From Incurvaria masculella (lineage: Eukaryota; Arthropoda; Insecta; Lepidoptera; Incurvariidae), in contig OX335644.1 of assembly GCA_946894095.1 (NCBI GenBank), positions 25,897,595-25,961,594 of the forward strand: a stretch of 64,000 nucleotides of DNA, read 5' to 3'. The position numbers and the translations under genes were made by a program. Under the pieces are notes generated by a model. The model saw only the letters and a program-made list of their open reading frames with translations, made no database searches and was not told the origin of the DNA. Below, piece after piece: positions 32,645 to 43,277 of this stretch. Within the stretch, counting starts at the first letter, position 1, and each line of letters begins with the position of its first letter.

Positions 32645-32783
32645 AATTAACTCCCTTCCAAAGTATTTACCCCAAAGTACAACCTGGGGTCCTTCAAACA
32701 TGGTGTCAAGAAGCACCTGGCCTGCCAGCATGGTTTTCGCATCCCCCTGCAAGTTCGAAATCCTATGGGCGTCGCTGGGCACC
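32645..32783 (+). repeat. LINE C-terminal fragment
   Basis: Frame reads KVFTPKYNLGSFKHGVKKHL and HGFRIPLQVRNPM, like the extreme C-terminus of a LINE ORF2. It is cut by the next MITE's TTAA. Confidence 0.45.
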
Positions 32784-32787
32784 TTAA

Positions 32788-33328
32788 GGTGGCCCAACCC
32801 GGGGGGGCCAACTCATTCGCGGGCACAGTACAAAACCGTGCTGTTGCGCTCTGGGACCTTCTCTGTTTAAAAGAAAAAGACAGGCTCCGTGATGAGGAAG
32901 ATGCAACATGTCCACAAAAAAGACAATGTGCATAGTGTATGATTTGGTAAGATTTACGAAAATTTTAATTACAAAACGACTTATAGCTAAAAGTAAACCA
33001 CGAACGCTGTAGTCAAAAATCTAACAAAATCCAAATAGATTATAAATTTTGATTAAATAAGCTATGTCTGATTGCTAAACTTTTTAAGATCTTCTTACTT
33101 TATCATTGCGTAATCCACCTCCAAAGTTATTGAATAAATCGCGCGAAAAGTCGGAATTTCGGATCTTATAACTTATAAACCAAACACAATTTTACAATGG
33201 CAACGGTCATCAGACATCAAGTTCGATCAAATAAAGCTATTTTTATCAAAATTTGGGATCTCTAACAAAAAATATGGGCGTGATCTTCTTTCCCCGTTTG
33301 TATGGGGAGTTGAGCGGGATGGCCCACC
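32788..33328 (+). mobile_element. TTAA MITE, 540-bp family, tandem copy A
   Basis: TTAA at 32784-32787 and 33329-33332. Ends GGTGGCCCAACCCGG and GGGATGGCCCACC. It shares its right TTAA with the next copy. Confidence 0.85.
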
Positions 33329-33332
33329 TTAA

Positions 33333-33878
33333 GGTGGCCCAACCCGGCGGGACTAACTCATTCGCGGGCGCTGCAAGCACTACAAAACCGTGCTGTTGCG
33401 CTCTGGGACCTTCTCTGTTTCAAACAAAAAGACAGGCTCCGTGATGAGGAAGATGCAATATGTCCACAAAAAAGATAATGTGCATAGTGTATGATTTGGT
33501 AAGATTTACGAAAATTTTGACTTCAAAACGACTTATAGCTAAAAGTAAACCAAGACCGTTGTAGTCAAAAATCTAACAAAAACCAAATAGATTATAAATT
33601 TTGATTAAATAAGCTAAGCTAAGCTAATATTTTAAAGATTTCCTTACTTTATCATGGCGTAATAAACCACCAAAGTTATTGTATAAAACGCGCGAAAAAT
33701 TCGAACTTTCGGACCTTATAACTTAGAAACTAAACACAATTTTACAATGGCAACGGTCATCAGACATCTAGTTCGATCAAATAAAGCTCTTTTGAGCAAA
33801 ATTTGGGATCTCTGATAAGAAATATGGGCGTGATCTTCTTTCCCCGTTTGTATGGGGAGTGGAGCGGGTTGGGCCACC
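33333..33878 (+). mobile_element. TTAA MITE, 540-bp family, tandem copy B
   Basis: Same orientation as copy A; TTAA on both sides (33329-33332, 33879-33882). It differs from A by small indels (for example an extra CGCTGCAAG near 33371), so it is not a very recent duplication. Confidence 0.85.
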
Positions 33879-33882
33879 TTAA

Positions 33883-34790
33883 AAGGTCCTGGCGTACGCC
33901 ATATTTAATTTTTTTCATTTATTTACAAACTCTCCTGAGTTTGTAGTATGCAACAACAAGTATTATTTAAAGATTTGCGTAGGTAAATCTAAAAATCACA
34001 CAATCACACAAGACACTTTGAACAAGGCAGGACATAGGAGTTCCGAAACTCCGATATAGTAAACAGCTCTACTAACATAGAACAGAAACATAGCAATTTG
34101 TAAATTGATTTTGATAATGCGAAACAAAAAATAATTTTGTCTTTCTAAAATAATCTATCATGTAAACGAGAAGAGTCACCAACATACGATGTAGATGGCG
34201 CCACTAATCTTATTACTTGGCGCCATAGAAATAAATTATTTGATTGATATATATATATATACCTTTTTTTTAAAAAGTATTATGCTGCCTACAGAACTAA
34301 TATTTCGATAATTAAATAATGAATAAATAAGAATATTTTTATAGGGGGCGGTGCACTATCACAAGTGATGTCTCCCGTTTTGTACGTTAGCAGTCGTGTG
34401 GGTCTGGCTGGAGCTAAACTTGGTTTGTAAACCAAACCAAACCAGACCGGGGCGGCGTCGTAAGTTTAAAATATCCAACAATTCTGCAATAATCATGGGT
34501 CTAGCTAGCCGGCGTAAGATGCAGCTTGTCAGAAAATATGCGAGGGAATTCGATGAATTCTTAACTGAAGCGTTTATGTCATACCTTCTGCGCATATTCG
34601 CTTCATATTGGGTAGAGTATTTGCCATTACTCTTTGTTTGCCATCCACTTCTGGGGACCCGCGCAAGATGTGAGGTACTTCGATCAATTCTGCACCAATC
34701 AGATGTGTCATAGTCTGCTGTATTGTTTTGTGTTTGTGTGTGTGTTACAAGCCGTGCAGGTAGCTCCAACATTGTGCCGGCCCGCCTTTC
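33883..34790. other. Unannotated DNA with overlapping frames on both strands
   Basis: Frames at 34359-34772 (-) and 34396-34713 (+) overlap; neither has a recognisable domain. A short GATGGCGCCAC/TTGGCGCCAT inverted motif is at about 34193-34230. May be a decayed transposon. Confidence 0.3.
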
Positions 34791-35151
34791 AGAGCCGGTA
34801 GTCTAAGTTGTCACCTAAATTGGCGTTACGGCAAACCGATCGACTGGCGTTTTCAAATGTATGGAGAAATTGAGGAGCGCGCGCAGCGGGCGTTAAGCGA
34901 ACTAACGTTTGCGAGTCCGAGCTTGATTTGACAGCTTACTCAACGTTGCCGTAAATACTTCGACGTTGCGGTTTACGTCCACTCCGCGTTTTCATACAAA
35001 TCGGAAGTCCGCGTTTGACTTTGACAGCTTGAAGAAGTAAAACCACAGAATATCTAGTAAAAACTTGTATGGAGTTTGGAGAAAACGCCAGTATCGACTT
35101 TTGGTTTGCCGTAAACGCCAATTTAGGTGAGAATTCAGACTGACCACTCAG
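34791..35151. mobile_element. MITE with 'CACCTAAATTGGCGTT' TIRs, copy 1
   Basis: The left TIR AGAGCCGGTAGTCTAAGTTG, TCACCTAAATTGGCGTTACG is inverted at the right (CGTAAACGCCAATTTAGGTG, GAATTCAGACTGACC). The interior has GAGCGCGCGCAGCGGGCGTT. Copies are also at 48745 and 51847. Confidence 0.8.
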
Positions 35152-35530
35152 TATGCGTAGTTCCGCCAGCTATGAAGTGCGCTTGATGTGTTCGTTCGTG
35201 ATTTTACTCAAATGTGTTGATTTGGTTGTTATTATGTAAATAAGTGGTGTTTTTACAAGCAGTGAACCTCTGAAAATCATACACAAGAAAGTTAGTGAAT
35301 GTGTTGCAGTGACTGGATTTAAATGTTTCTGAGTATAGTCCCACTCTGTAAAATACGTTGATGAATTCGGTCCAAAGGGAGTGCGAGAGATCGTTTAGTT
35401 CTTAGTAAAAATTTAAGTGGTTTTATTTTATTTGAGGATTTTTAGTTTTTGCTCACACTGTATGCATTATTTGATTAAATAAGATTAGGTAATACCGTTT
35501 CAAAATTATTTATAAACTTAGGTAGAAGAC
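35152..35530. other. Unannotated DNA
   Basis: No recognised repeat or gene. Confidence 0.4.
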
Positions 35531-35657
35531 CTGGACGTGTATTCTTGGCATTCAGTCATTGCGGATTCAGTAGAGTTAACTGAAGAAGAATTTACTTTGA
35601 CATTACTGTTAACTCTACTGAATCCGCAATCACTGAATGCCAAGAATACACGCCCTG
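35531..35657. mobile_element. 127-bp near-perfect hairpin element, copy 2
   Basis: Same length and layout as 26442-26568, with single-base differences such as CAATCACTG for CAATGACTG. It lies 48 bp before the mariner. Confidence 0.85.
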
Positions 35658-35705
35658 TTAGTGGATACGTAATTTCGCATTTTTTCAATGTAGAATTCTA
35701 TATAA

Positions 35706-36988
35706 TAGGTCGGGGAAAAAGTCTTTTCACATTATAGTATGTATGAACTTGTAATAAAATCTCTTTGGCTATACTATTTGTATCTGGCTGGTTTTGGTAT
35801 CATTGAAAGTTTAAATTTTAAAGAACATAATTCCAAATTCAAATTAGGAAAATGTGTGATTCCCATTTGTTTTTCGTACTGTCAAAATGAGTGAATCTAA
35901 TGAAGAAATTCGATACATTTTAAAATTTTACTACAAAAAAGGTAAAAATGCAACGCAAGCCGCGAAAAAAATTTGCGATGTTTATGGACCTAGTGCAGTG
36001 TCTGTGAGAGTAGCACAAATTTGGTTTAAGCGTTTTCAATCCGGAAATTTTGATGTCAAAGATGCACGTCGCTCTGGTCGCCCTATTACGGATAAAATGG
36101 ATGCCATTTTTGAAAAAGTGGAGCAAGATCGGCATATCAGTAGTTACGACGTAGCTGAAGAACTAGGAATTGACCACAAAACAGTTTTGGCGCATTTGAA
36201 AAAAACTGGGTACACAAAAAAGCTCGATATTTGGGTACCTCACGAGCTCACTGAAAGAAACCTAATGAACCGTGTACTCATTTGTGATTCTTTATTACGA
36301 CGTAATGAAACCGAACCATTTTTGAAGAAGCTGATAACTGGTGATGAAAAGTGGATCACGTACGACAAGAACGTGCGAAAAAGGTCGTGGTCAAAGGCCG
36401 GTCAAGCTTCACAGACTGTGGCGAAACCCGGGTTAACTCGCAACAAGGTGATGCTGTGTGTGTGGTGGGATTGGAAGGGCATTATTCATTATGAGTTGTT
36501 ACCACCAGGCAGGACCATCGATTCTGAACTCTACTGCGAACAACTGATGAGATTAAAGCAAGAAGTTGAGAGAAAGCGGCCGGAATTAATCAACAGAAGG
36601 GGTGTGGTTTTTCATCATGATAACGCTAGACCTCACACATCTTTAGCCACTCAGCAAAACTAAGAGAGTTTGGCTGGGAGGTGTAAATGCATCCGCCGTA
36701 TAGTCCTCACCTTGCACCTTCAGATTTCCACCTGTTTAGGTCTCTTCAGAATTCTTTAGGCAGTGTCAGGTTAACATCACGAGAGGACTGCCAAAACCAC
36801 TTGTCGCGGTATATTGATCAGAAGTCCCAATATTTCTATAGCAATGGGATCATGTCCCTACCTACAAGATGGCAAAAAGTTATCGAACAAAATGGTACCT
36901 ACATACTTTAGTTAAATGTAAATAAACCATATTAAAAAATGTTTTGAATTTTCTTAAAAAATGCGAAGAAACTTTTTCCCCAACCATA
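35706..36988 (+). mobile_element. mariner element, defective
   Basis: About 1.28 kb. Terminal repeats GGTCGGGGAAAAAGTCTTTT (left) and, inverted at the right, GGTTGGGGAAAAAGTTTCTT. TA-rich flanks are present, but the exact TA duplication is ambiguous. It carries one transposase gene interrupted by a frameshift and a stop. Confidence 0.9.
35887..36911 (+). pseudogene. mariner transposase, frameshifted
   Basis: Begins MSESNEEIRYILKFYYKKG with a bipartite helix-turn-helix DNA-binding region (about residues 5-110), then the mariner signature WVPHELT (about 118). Catalytic domain: first Asp in ITGDEKW, second in HHDNARPHTS. The first frame stops at 36663 because of an apparent one-base loss after CAGCAAAAC. 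The next frame has an in-frame TAA just before 36687, then continues HPPYSPHLAPSDFHLF with the third Asp in APSD (D34D type) to 36911. SPHLAPSD has His where most mariners have Asp; that is not the catalytic position. The enzyme is thus inactive as it stands though the triad codons survive. About 345 residues if continuous, the family's usual size. Confidence 0.9.
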
Positions 36989-37096
36989 TAATGTCGATAT
37001 CTATTCTGAAAGTACAATTTAGCAGCATTTTTAAAATATGTTTCAATGTAAACGTATGTAGACATGGCCACATATAAAACGATAAAGATATGTATT

Positions 37097-37402
37097 TTAA
37101 AAACCGGCCAAGTGCGAGTCGGACTCGCACACGAAGGGTTCCGTACCATCTTGGAAAAATAAACAAAAAAATCACGTTTTTATTTTAATATTTTTTTAAT
37201 CTTACCTATTTGTTGTTATAGCGGCAAAATAAATATACACTCTGTGAAAATTTCAGCTGTCTACCTGTTACGGTTACTGAGATACAGCCCTGTGACAGAC
37301 GGACAGACGGACGGACGGACGGACGGACGGACGGACGGACGGACAGCGGAGGCTTAGTAATAGGGTTCCGTTTTTACCCTTTGGGTACGGAACCCTAAAA
37401 AT
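37097..37402 (+). mobile_element. GGAC-tract repeat
   Basis: AAAACCGGCCAAGTGCGAGT to TTTGGGTACGGAACCCTAAA, with about nine GGAC units (37306-37345). Well preserved. Confidence 0.8.
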
Positions 37403-37639
37403 GGTTTTGCCTTGAAAATCAGTTTTAAATTGCTGGTCACAATTATAAAATATATAACTAGGTTTAATAATTGCGACGACACAATATATACATATGTTAC
37501 TTATTGAATCAACTGTGGGCAAATATTGAATGAACAATAGTCGAAGTCTTATCATCACAGAAGGTGTTGTATTAGCGATCCATGCCTAGTACATAAAAAA
37601 GGACTGCAATAATAACATTATAATTTTTTGCTTAGTATA

Positions 37640-38045
37640 ATTATACCTAACAAGCACGACGGTTATTTATACTTCCAACGTATTTACGGGACACACCAGA
37701 TTTTTACCTAACTGTAATGATGTTCAAGAAGTGTGGTAAAAAGTCTTCACTCTTGCCCTGAATGGGTCCGTCCCGTAAATACATCGAAGGTATAAATAAC
37801 GGTTCCGTTATTTAAATAATAATATATTTCCCAGCTATTTTTAGGTTAACTCACTCCCGAACTCGAACTCACTCTTATCTCAATGGGCCCCCTGTTATTT
37901 ATACTTTCAACATATTTTGGGACAAACCAGATGTTTACCAAACTAAAATTATGTCCAAGAAGTGTGGTAACATGAACTTTTTAAAAAAGTGAGTTGATAT
38001 TTAGCGACAAATTCGAACTCACTCTTACCTGAATGGGCCACCTGG
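37640..38045. repeat. Palindromic 'ATTTATACTTCCAACGTATTT' repeat cluster
   Basis: TTATTTATACTTCCAACGT, GGGACACACCAGATTTTTAC and GTTCAAGAAGTGTGGTAA recur at 37893-37975. An inverted part (CCCGTAAATACATCGAAGG, TATAAATAAC) lies between. CCAGCTATTTTTAGGTTAAC is shared with 31487-31645. Confidence 0.5.
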
Positions 38046-38544
38046 GGGGTAAACGATTTTGATTCGTTAAGAATTAATGGAATTCTACCTAATAAGAGCG
38101 CCCTCCTCCTGTATGACATAAAAGGTTTTGATTGGTTCAGAATTGATCAAATTCCCGCGCATATTTTCTCACATCTTTCACCGGTTCAGCCCCTCTGGAA
38201 GAGTTTCCGCACTTAAATATGCCTCTAATCTAAAGCTAGCACCTTGTCTCAAGAGCGATTTTTGTACGCGCGAGCGAGCGCGCGAGGCGCATATAAGTTT
38301 GGGCCGTACTGCAACTACACGGCTCACGTTGCGTTGCGGTTCCGACCAGCAGGTCTATTCCTGGAATTTCGTAACAGGAATCAGGAATCCTGAGTCTAGA
38401 AATCCAGGCTCCGCTTGGGTGATTGTTAAAATCGAAATAGAGCCGAACGGAGTCGGAAATGTCAGCTAGTTTGATATGTATTGCATGGATAGTACAATAC
38501 CCAAAGACATTAAACTATTAGGTATGACAGTACCCCACCTTTTC
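38046..38544. other. Unannotated DNA ending in a Helitron-like 3' motif
   Basis: A GC-rich patch at 38265-38360 contains GCGCGAGCGAGCGCGCG. GAGCCGAACGGAGTCGG followed by CAGCTAG|T (CTAG at 38465-38468) resembles a Helitron 3' end. No 5' TC end was paired with it. Confidence 0.4.
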
Positions 38545-38682
38545 TCGAAGGAATTCGGTGATATGCCAGAACCTTACGCTTATGACCCGTCAGGCCGCTA
38601 ATAGATGGAAAACGGGGAAATCTTTTCATCCCATGCGATCGTACCAACTCGCACTTAATCCTAGTAGGGAAAGGATACCTAG
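38545..38682 (-). repeat. Degenerate SINE fragment
   Basis: GAAGGAATTCGGTGATATGC, CAGAACCTTACGC and TTTTCATCCCATGCGATCG match the inverted family body. Confidence 0.5.
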
Positions 38683-38691
38683 GCTGAGATA

Positions 38692-38849
38692 AATAGTCGT
38701 AACAAAAACTAAGACTAACGAAAAGTTGTACTTTGTGATGTCACTTTGCATTATTTCGACATTTCTTTCATACAAAGTGTGTCGAAATGACGTCACAAAG
38801 TACTACTTTGCGTTAGCATTAGTTTCGGTTACGACTATTTATCTCAGCC
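38692..38849. mobile_element. Hairpin MITE with TGACGTCA, copy 2
   Basis: Same arms as 8629-8796 (CTGAGATAAATAGTCGTAAC and its inverse). One arm keeps TGACGTCA; the other reads TGATGTCA. The spacer differs. Confidence 0.75.
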
Positions 38850-38861
38850 CTAGAGTATAAC

Positions 38862-38934
38862 ATGGATTCCGATAAATGGAAAATCACGCAGCTCTTCCAA
38901 AACTAATTTGACCTGAGCCGGGAACCTCAGCTAG
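38862..38934 (+). repeat. Helitron 3' end fragment
   Basis: ACCTGAGCCGGGAACCTCAG then CTAG|T at 38931-38934. Same terminal style as 47389; the 5' end is not located. Confidence 0.45.
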
Positions 38935-40048
38935 TCTTAAATATAAAGATAAATAAAATATAAAAACGTCATCATGGGTGCCATTTTTGGCTCCCGCCAC
39001 CGATATTCGGTCTCAGCATAACAGTCGTTACTCCATCAATTCCCCATACTACGGGCGATAACTGTAAATGAAAATGAAAATGAAAATGTTTATTATTGAT
39101 AATGCTTACAATTACAATTAGATAAAGCTTATACTTACTTAATTTCTAAATTGTATTCTATACTAAGTTATAAGTGTAAAGAATGAAAATCAAATTATCT
39201 TATGTAACGAAAACATTATGAAGGTAACAAATAACTTAAAAATTAGTAGCTAAAGTAAGATAATTAAAATAAATAAACAGCATATATCAACAAAAGGACC
39301 AAACACAGCTGTGACTAGGCTGACATATTGCTAAGGCTAGTCGCTGATTTTAAGTTTGGCCTGTTTCTCATTAGTGACGTTTCGTAAAATTATGTTACAT
39401 TAGGTTTGAAAGTCAAAATAAAAGACATAAATCAAACCTGTTCATACAATTAGCACACAAATAAGTATCTTCAAATAGACTGTACAACCAAACAAGGTGA
39501 ACAAACCAAATGAGAACTAAAAATGCTTTGGACGATGAGTTTCTGTATGCTTAATCTAAATGGTTTATTAAGTTTTTCAAATTTTGGATTGTAAAATATA
39601 TTGTCAAAACGTTCATCTGAATGTTTGGTTTTTTTTATTTACCTTTTGGATTGGAAGATATCGGTTACTAAATATTGGAAGAAGTTGTCTTTTTTTAATG
39701 TAAGTTAAGATTTTTTTACTGGAAAATACAGATATTTACATACAAATGAAAACATATGGATGTGGAGAGATGAAGAGGTGGGTCAGGTCTTGAGACCCAC
39801 GGCTGCGCAGCTGCTTTCCTCTAGACGTGATTTGAATGTTGTATTTGTGTTATCTCGCTGGGAAACTTCGTTAGTGCGATATAGACTTCATATCTGGCTG
39901 GTAGCGCCATCTAGCGTCCGCCATGTTAACTAACTTCTGTGCATCGGTTTTTGTTGATGTGTGGCATGTGAAACTAGCAGCTCTCAGTAGAGGGCGCTAG
40001 GTCACTACATGGACATCAAGCTTTCTTAAGTGATATTTTTTTTTAAAT
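38935..40048. other. Mostly unannotated; LINE-type simple tail
   Basis: An (AAAATG)n run at about 39070-39090 may be the reverse-oriented tail of a LINE copy. The rest (39100-40048) is AT-rich with no recognised domain. Confidence 0.35.
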
Positions 40049-41384
40049 AAAATCTGACAACTTTTAGAGGTAGGGAAACGTTAAGGCTCGGAAGACGATT
40101 TCGCTAATTTTATTCGCAGTCTGAGTGCAAAATTGTGCTTTGGCCAATGGACAAAGAGCATTTCTTAAAATTTTCAAATCTTAGAGCCGCATTGACTTCA
40201 CGACAGTCTTAAAAGTTAAAGTCAACAAGCAACACAGCGAAGATGTCAAGCTTCCCACAGCACCATCGCCTGCCGCTTAGAATCCTACGAGATTCTTACT
40301 TCACTAGAACAAGGCATGGCGATCGGCGCAGAGAGAGTCGTGGAGACGTAACTCTTGCTACGGAAATGAAGCCCGAATCCGATAAATTGGCTTTGTAATG
40401 CGGTTGAGGGCACAAATCACCAAAATTAAACGATTATTCAAGCGATATCCTGGTTAAAGTTCAATAACCAATCATAATTTATTATAAATACAAGAATGGT
40501 ACAAAAGTACTACACACACCAATTTTAAATTTGAGTGTTATGATTTTTCAATATATATATATACGGTTAAACAGGGGCATGAAACGTAGAAGCATTCTTG
40601 TCACACATAAAAAAATTGCATATTTTTTTGTACTTATCAAATTTAAAACAATTTTAACTGAAACTACGTAAAACTTATTCATCTTTTGCTATGTGTTATT
40701 ATCTGTCTGTTTTCGTTTTAGCTTCACTAGAGTTAAGTCTTTTGGGCGAGACTTACCTGCTGAGCTTAAACCGCTCTCTTGTACGTGGTTCTTTTGCAGA
40801 TTGAGGCCCCATTCTTTTGTGAATTTATCAATTCATATATTATTTCTAGGAGCCTTAATTCATTTTATATGAATTTTCCAAAAGATTCGGGGGAACATAG
40901 GGCCTAAACAGATATTGGAGAATTAAAACTACCACATCTTCTCCCCTCATCCACTCAGAGAGATTTGGATGCCATCGTTGGCATCACGTTCAAATCTTTT
41001 ATCTTTTCCGCCTCTCGTCCATAGTAATAAAGATGATATTAAATGTGTAGATTATTTAACAATACATTTAATTAATGCGTTTAATAAATGAAAGATGCGT
41101 TTCATTTAAACCATGTGTAGACATTTGCTGATACACGCCCCAATTATCGGATCCCGTCGCAAAACGCGATAAAATATTACGATCTGAGGCTGTCTGTCGG
41201 TCACATGTTTTTATCCCGAATGGTTCTCCTATTAATGATTTTTTAAAAATTGTGAAAAATTCGAATAAAGGTACACTTATGTAGTTGCGTCCGAACTAAT
41301 TACTTTTGCTGAAAACATCATATTTTTTGAGAAGACTTTAGATTTCTGAACGGCAAGTTTTGTACGAAATTGCAAAATAATCAA

Positions 41385-41460
41385 CAGGTAAGGCCGAATT
41401 TCTTCGATTCTCACTCTGCCTCTTAGTGATATTCCCAACATGAACCATGTCCATGGTACA
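41385..41460 (-). repeat. RTE-like LINE scrap
   Basis: The - strand reads FMLGISLRGRVRIEEIRP, matching the MLGISLRDMVRNEAIRRR segment of the 31925 copy. Confidence 0.5.
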
Positions 41461-41872
41461 TCAGTGTCGGGACGCTCGGCCCGTAAATACATTCACGCTT
41501 GACCGGTGTTTGACTAATTCGCTCGGTCTTCCAATGGATGTGATTTTGACTCTTTCGACTGTAGAGTTCCTGATGATGTAGAGAGGGCCTGAGAGTACCT
41601 GATGACCTGAGGATTAACGAAGTACAATAAAGGACTACTTTTAAAGATCAGTCATTACCAGCGAACATAACCAAAATCTTCATAAGCTTGTTTCTTAGAA
41701 TATTTACATCGCTTATTTTGCTTAAATTTAGTGCCCTCTGCAAACATTAGAAATGTGGTATTACTAAACGTTCTTTAAACGCGTTTGAAAAGGAAGTTAA
41801 ACTCAAAAAAGTCAAACCTAAGCGACTCCACGGATTCGTTAGGCCGCTGCTCTCTTCCCAGCGGGAGGCGTC

Positions 41873-41907
41873 TATAAAAGCAGGAGTCAGGACTGAGTTG
41901 TCGCAGT
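41873..41907 (+). promoter_or_regulatory. TATA box plus arthropod initiator
   Basis: TATAAAAG at 41873 and CAGT at 41904-41907 (start A at 41905) are spaced 32 bp, the usual RNA polymerase II arrangement in insects. Confidence 0.5.
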
Positions 41908-41986
41908 AGTTGAAGACTTGTCGAAGAATTCCGTAGCTACACCGCAGCTGACCACGCTGCTGTTGCCATCATCAATCACACATAGG
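41905..41986 (+). other. Candidate noncoding first exon
   Basis: From the CAGT initiator to a strong donor CATAGG|GTAAGT (41987). No ATG occurs in the 82 nt, so it would be a 5' UTR exon. The next plausible acceptor on the + strand with known coding beyond it is at CCAP (TTTTCAACAG, 55696), 13.7 kb away. Linkage is an inference; the exon might instead belong to the surrounding inverted-repeat element or to an unseen gene. Confidence 0.35.
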
Positions 41987-42506
41987 GTAAGTCATTCTTT
42001 CACTTAACGGTTTTTATGATTTTCATACCGACGTATCACGTCAATGCAGTGTGATAAATGTATGATTTTTACAGTAACGTTGTGCTCGGTGGGTTCTGGA
42101 ACGATAAATAATACAAGTGGACCCACTGCTTTTCTACCCGTGCATGTTTTAAGACTTTTTTGAAGTCAACGGAGCCCTGAGAATTGGTCATTTGTAGAAA
42201 TGCTCTCCTTGTTCATTGACCAAGGCAATATTTTGCACGCAGACTGCGAATAAACTAGCAAAATCGTCTTCCGGGTGAAATTTTAAGGTTCCCTTCCACT
42301 AACATTTCAGATTTTGATCATTTTTTAATCAATTCTATGTATATAATAATAATTCAAAGTCCGCATGTTTTTATTTTTATGTAAATATATGAATTTGATG
42401 AATATGAATTTATTAGCCAATATTTTCCAAACTAAAAGTTACATAAAAAAAATAAAAACATACAGACGTACATTTTGACAATATACTCGTATGTTAGAAT
42501 TAATCT

Positions 42507-42665
42507 CTCCCGGGTTGGTACCAAAGCATTTAATTAACGATGGTCGAAGCGTCCATGAAAATAGCCCATGTTTTCCATCCAGTTCAGTGTCACCGTGCAA
42601 CATCAGGAGGGTTCTGGCATGATACCTAGTTAGTTGCCATTAGGTGTGTTGGGCTTATATCATGA
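42507..42665 (+). repeat. SINE body fragment
   Basis: CTCCCGGGTTGGTACCAAAG, TTTCCATCCAGTTCAGTGTC and GGTTCTGGCATGATACCTAG. Head and tail missing. Confidence 0.65.
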
Positions 42666-42689
42666 CAGGATATTATTTTACACTAGAGT

Positions 42690-43010
42690 ATACTTGTAAT
42701 GCTATAAATTATATTAATTTATATAATTGAATTAGTAACTTTATTAGTTTTAAGTAACTTGAACTAAGGGTTGCTGTTTCTATTGTTCTTTGTTCTTTGC
42801 CTTAATCTGTTCTGCCAAGGAATTGTTTGGCAGTAGCATTTAGATCTAAGTATGTATTTCATAATTGTGGACGGAAAAATATGTTATGTAAACCCGTGAA
42901 GTTTCTTTGCGGGTTCTTCTTTACTGGGTTGATCGAATCCGCGGATCTTTGTGACGTAACTTGGTTTAGTTTGACTACCAAAAAGTTTAAATAAATGAAA
43001 TGAAAAATCT
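42690..43010 (+). repeat. LINE/SINE 3' repeat with (AAATGA)n tail
   Basis: Reverse complement of 26091-26330: GGAATTGTTTGGCAGTAGCA, CGTGAAGTTTCTTTGCGGG, ATCCGCGGATCTTTGTGACG, then TTTAAATAAATGAAATGAAA. The tail pattern is typical of LINE-driven insertions. Confidence 0.65.
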
Positions 43011-43277
43011 AAATTAGATGTTATCGAGCTTCAGGAGTAGGTTTCTGCTTTTTATTTCAAAATGGATAGTCTAATACGCTTTTTATAACCTAGTAAGTAA
43101 GTAAGAACTCAACAGTTGTATTCAGAGTGAACCTGACAAAGTTTATGACGGTATTAGCATCGGTCTAACCATACAAAAACCGGTTTACTCCAGCGTATTA
43201 AACTTAGTCCGCCCACTCTAAATACGGCTGTTGTACGATTGTACATGTTATCCGAACCACGACCTATGAATCCCTTT

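Larger units (their letters stand above)
40049..42315. mobile_element. 2.27-kb segment with diverged inverted-repeat ends
   Basis: 40049-40225 (AAAATCTGAC ... GGAAGACGATTTCGC ... TTATTCGCAGTCTGAGTGC ... GTCTTAAAA) is the diverged reverse complement of 42140-42315 (TTTTAAGAC ... GCACGCAGACTGCGAATAA ... AAAATCGTCTTCC ... TCAGATTTT). Arms are about 175 bp at roughly 75-80% by eye. The interior has no transposase frame but includes a TATA promoter and an 82-nt exon-like stretch. It could be a foldback/TIR transposon or an inverted duplication around a gene start. Confidence 0.5.

Noticed and set aside
34359..34772. Overlapping open frames of 137 (-) and 105 (+) codons
   Set aside because: Mutual antisense overlap, no domain, and no signal favouring either strand.
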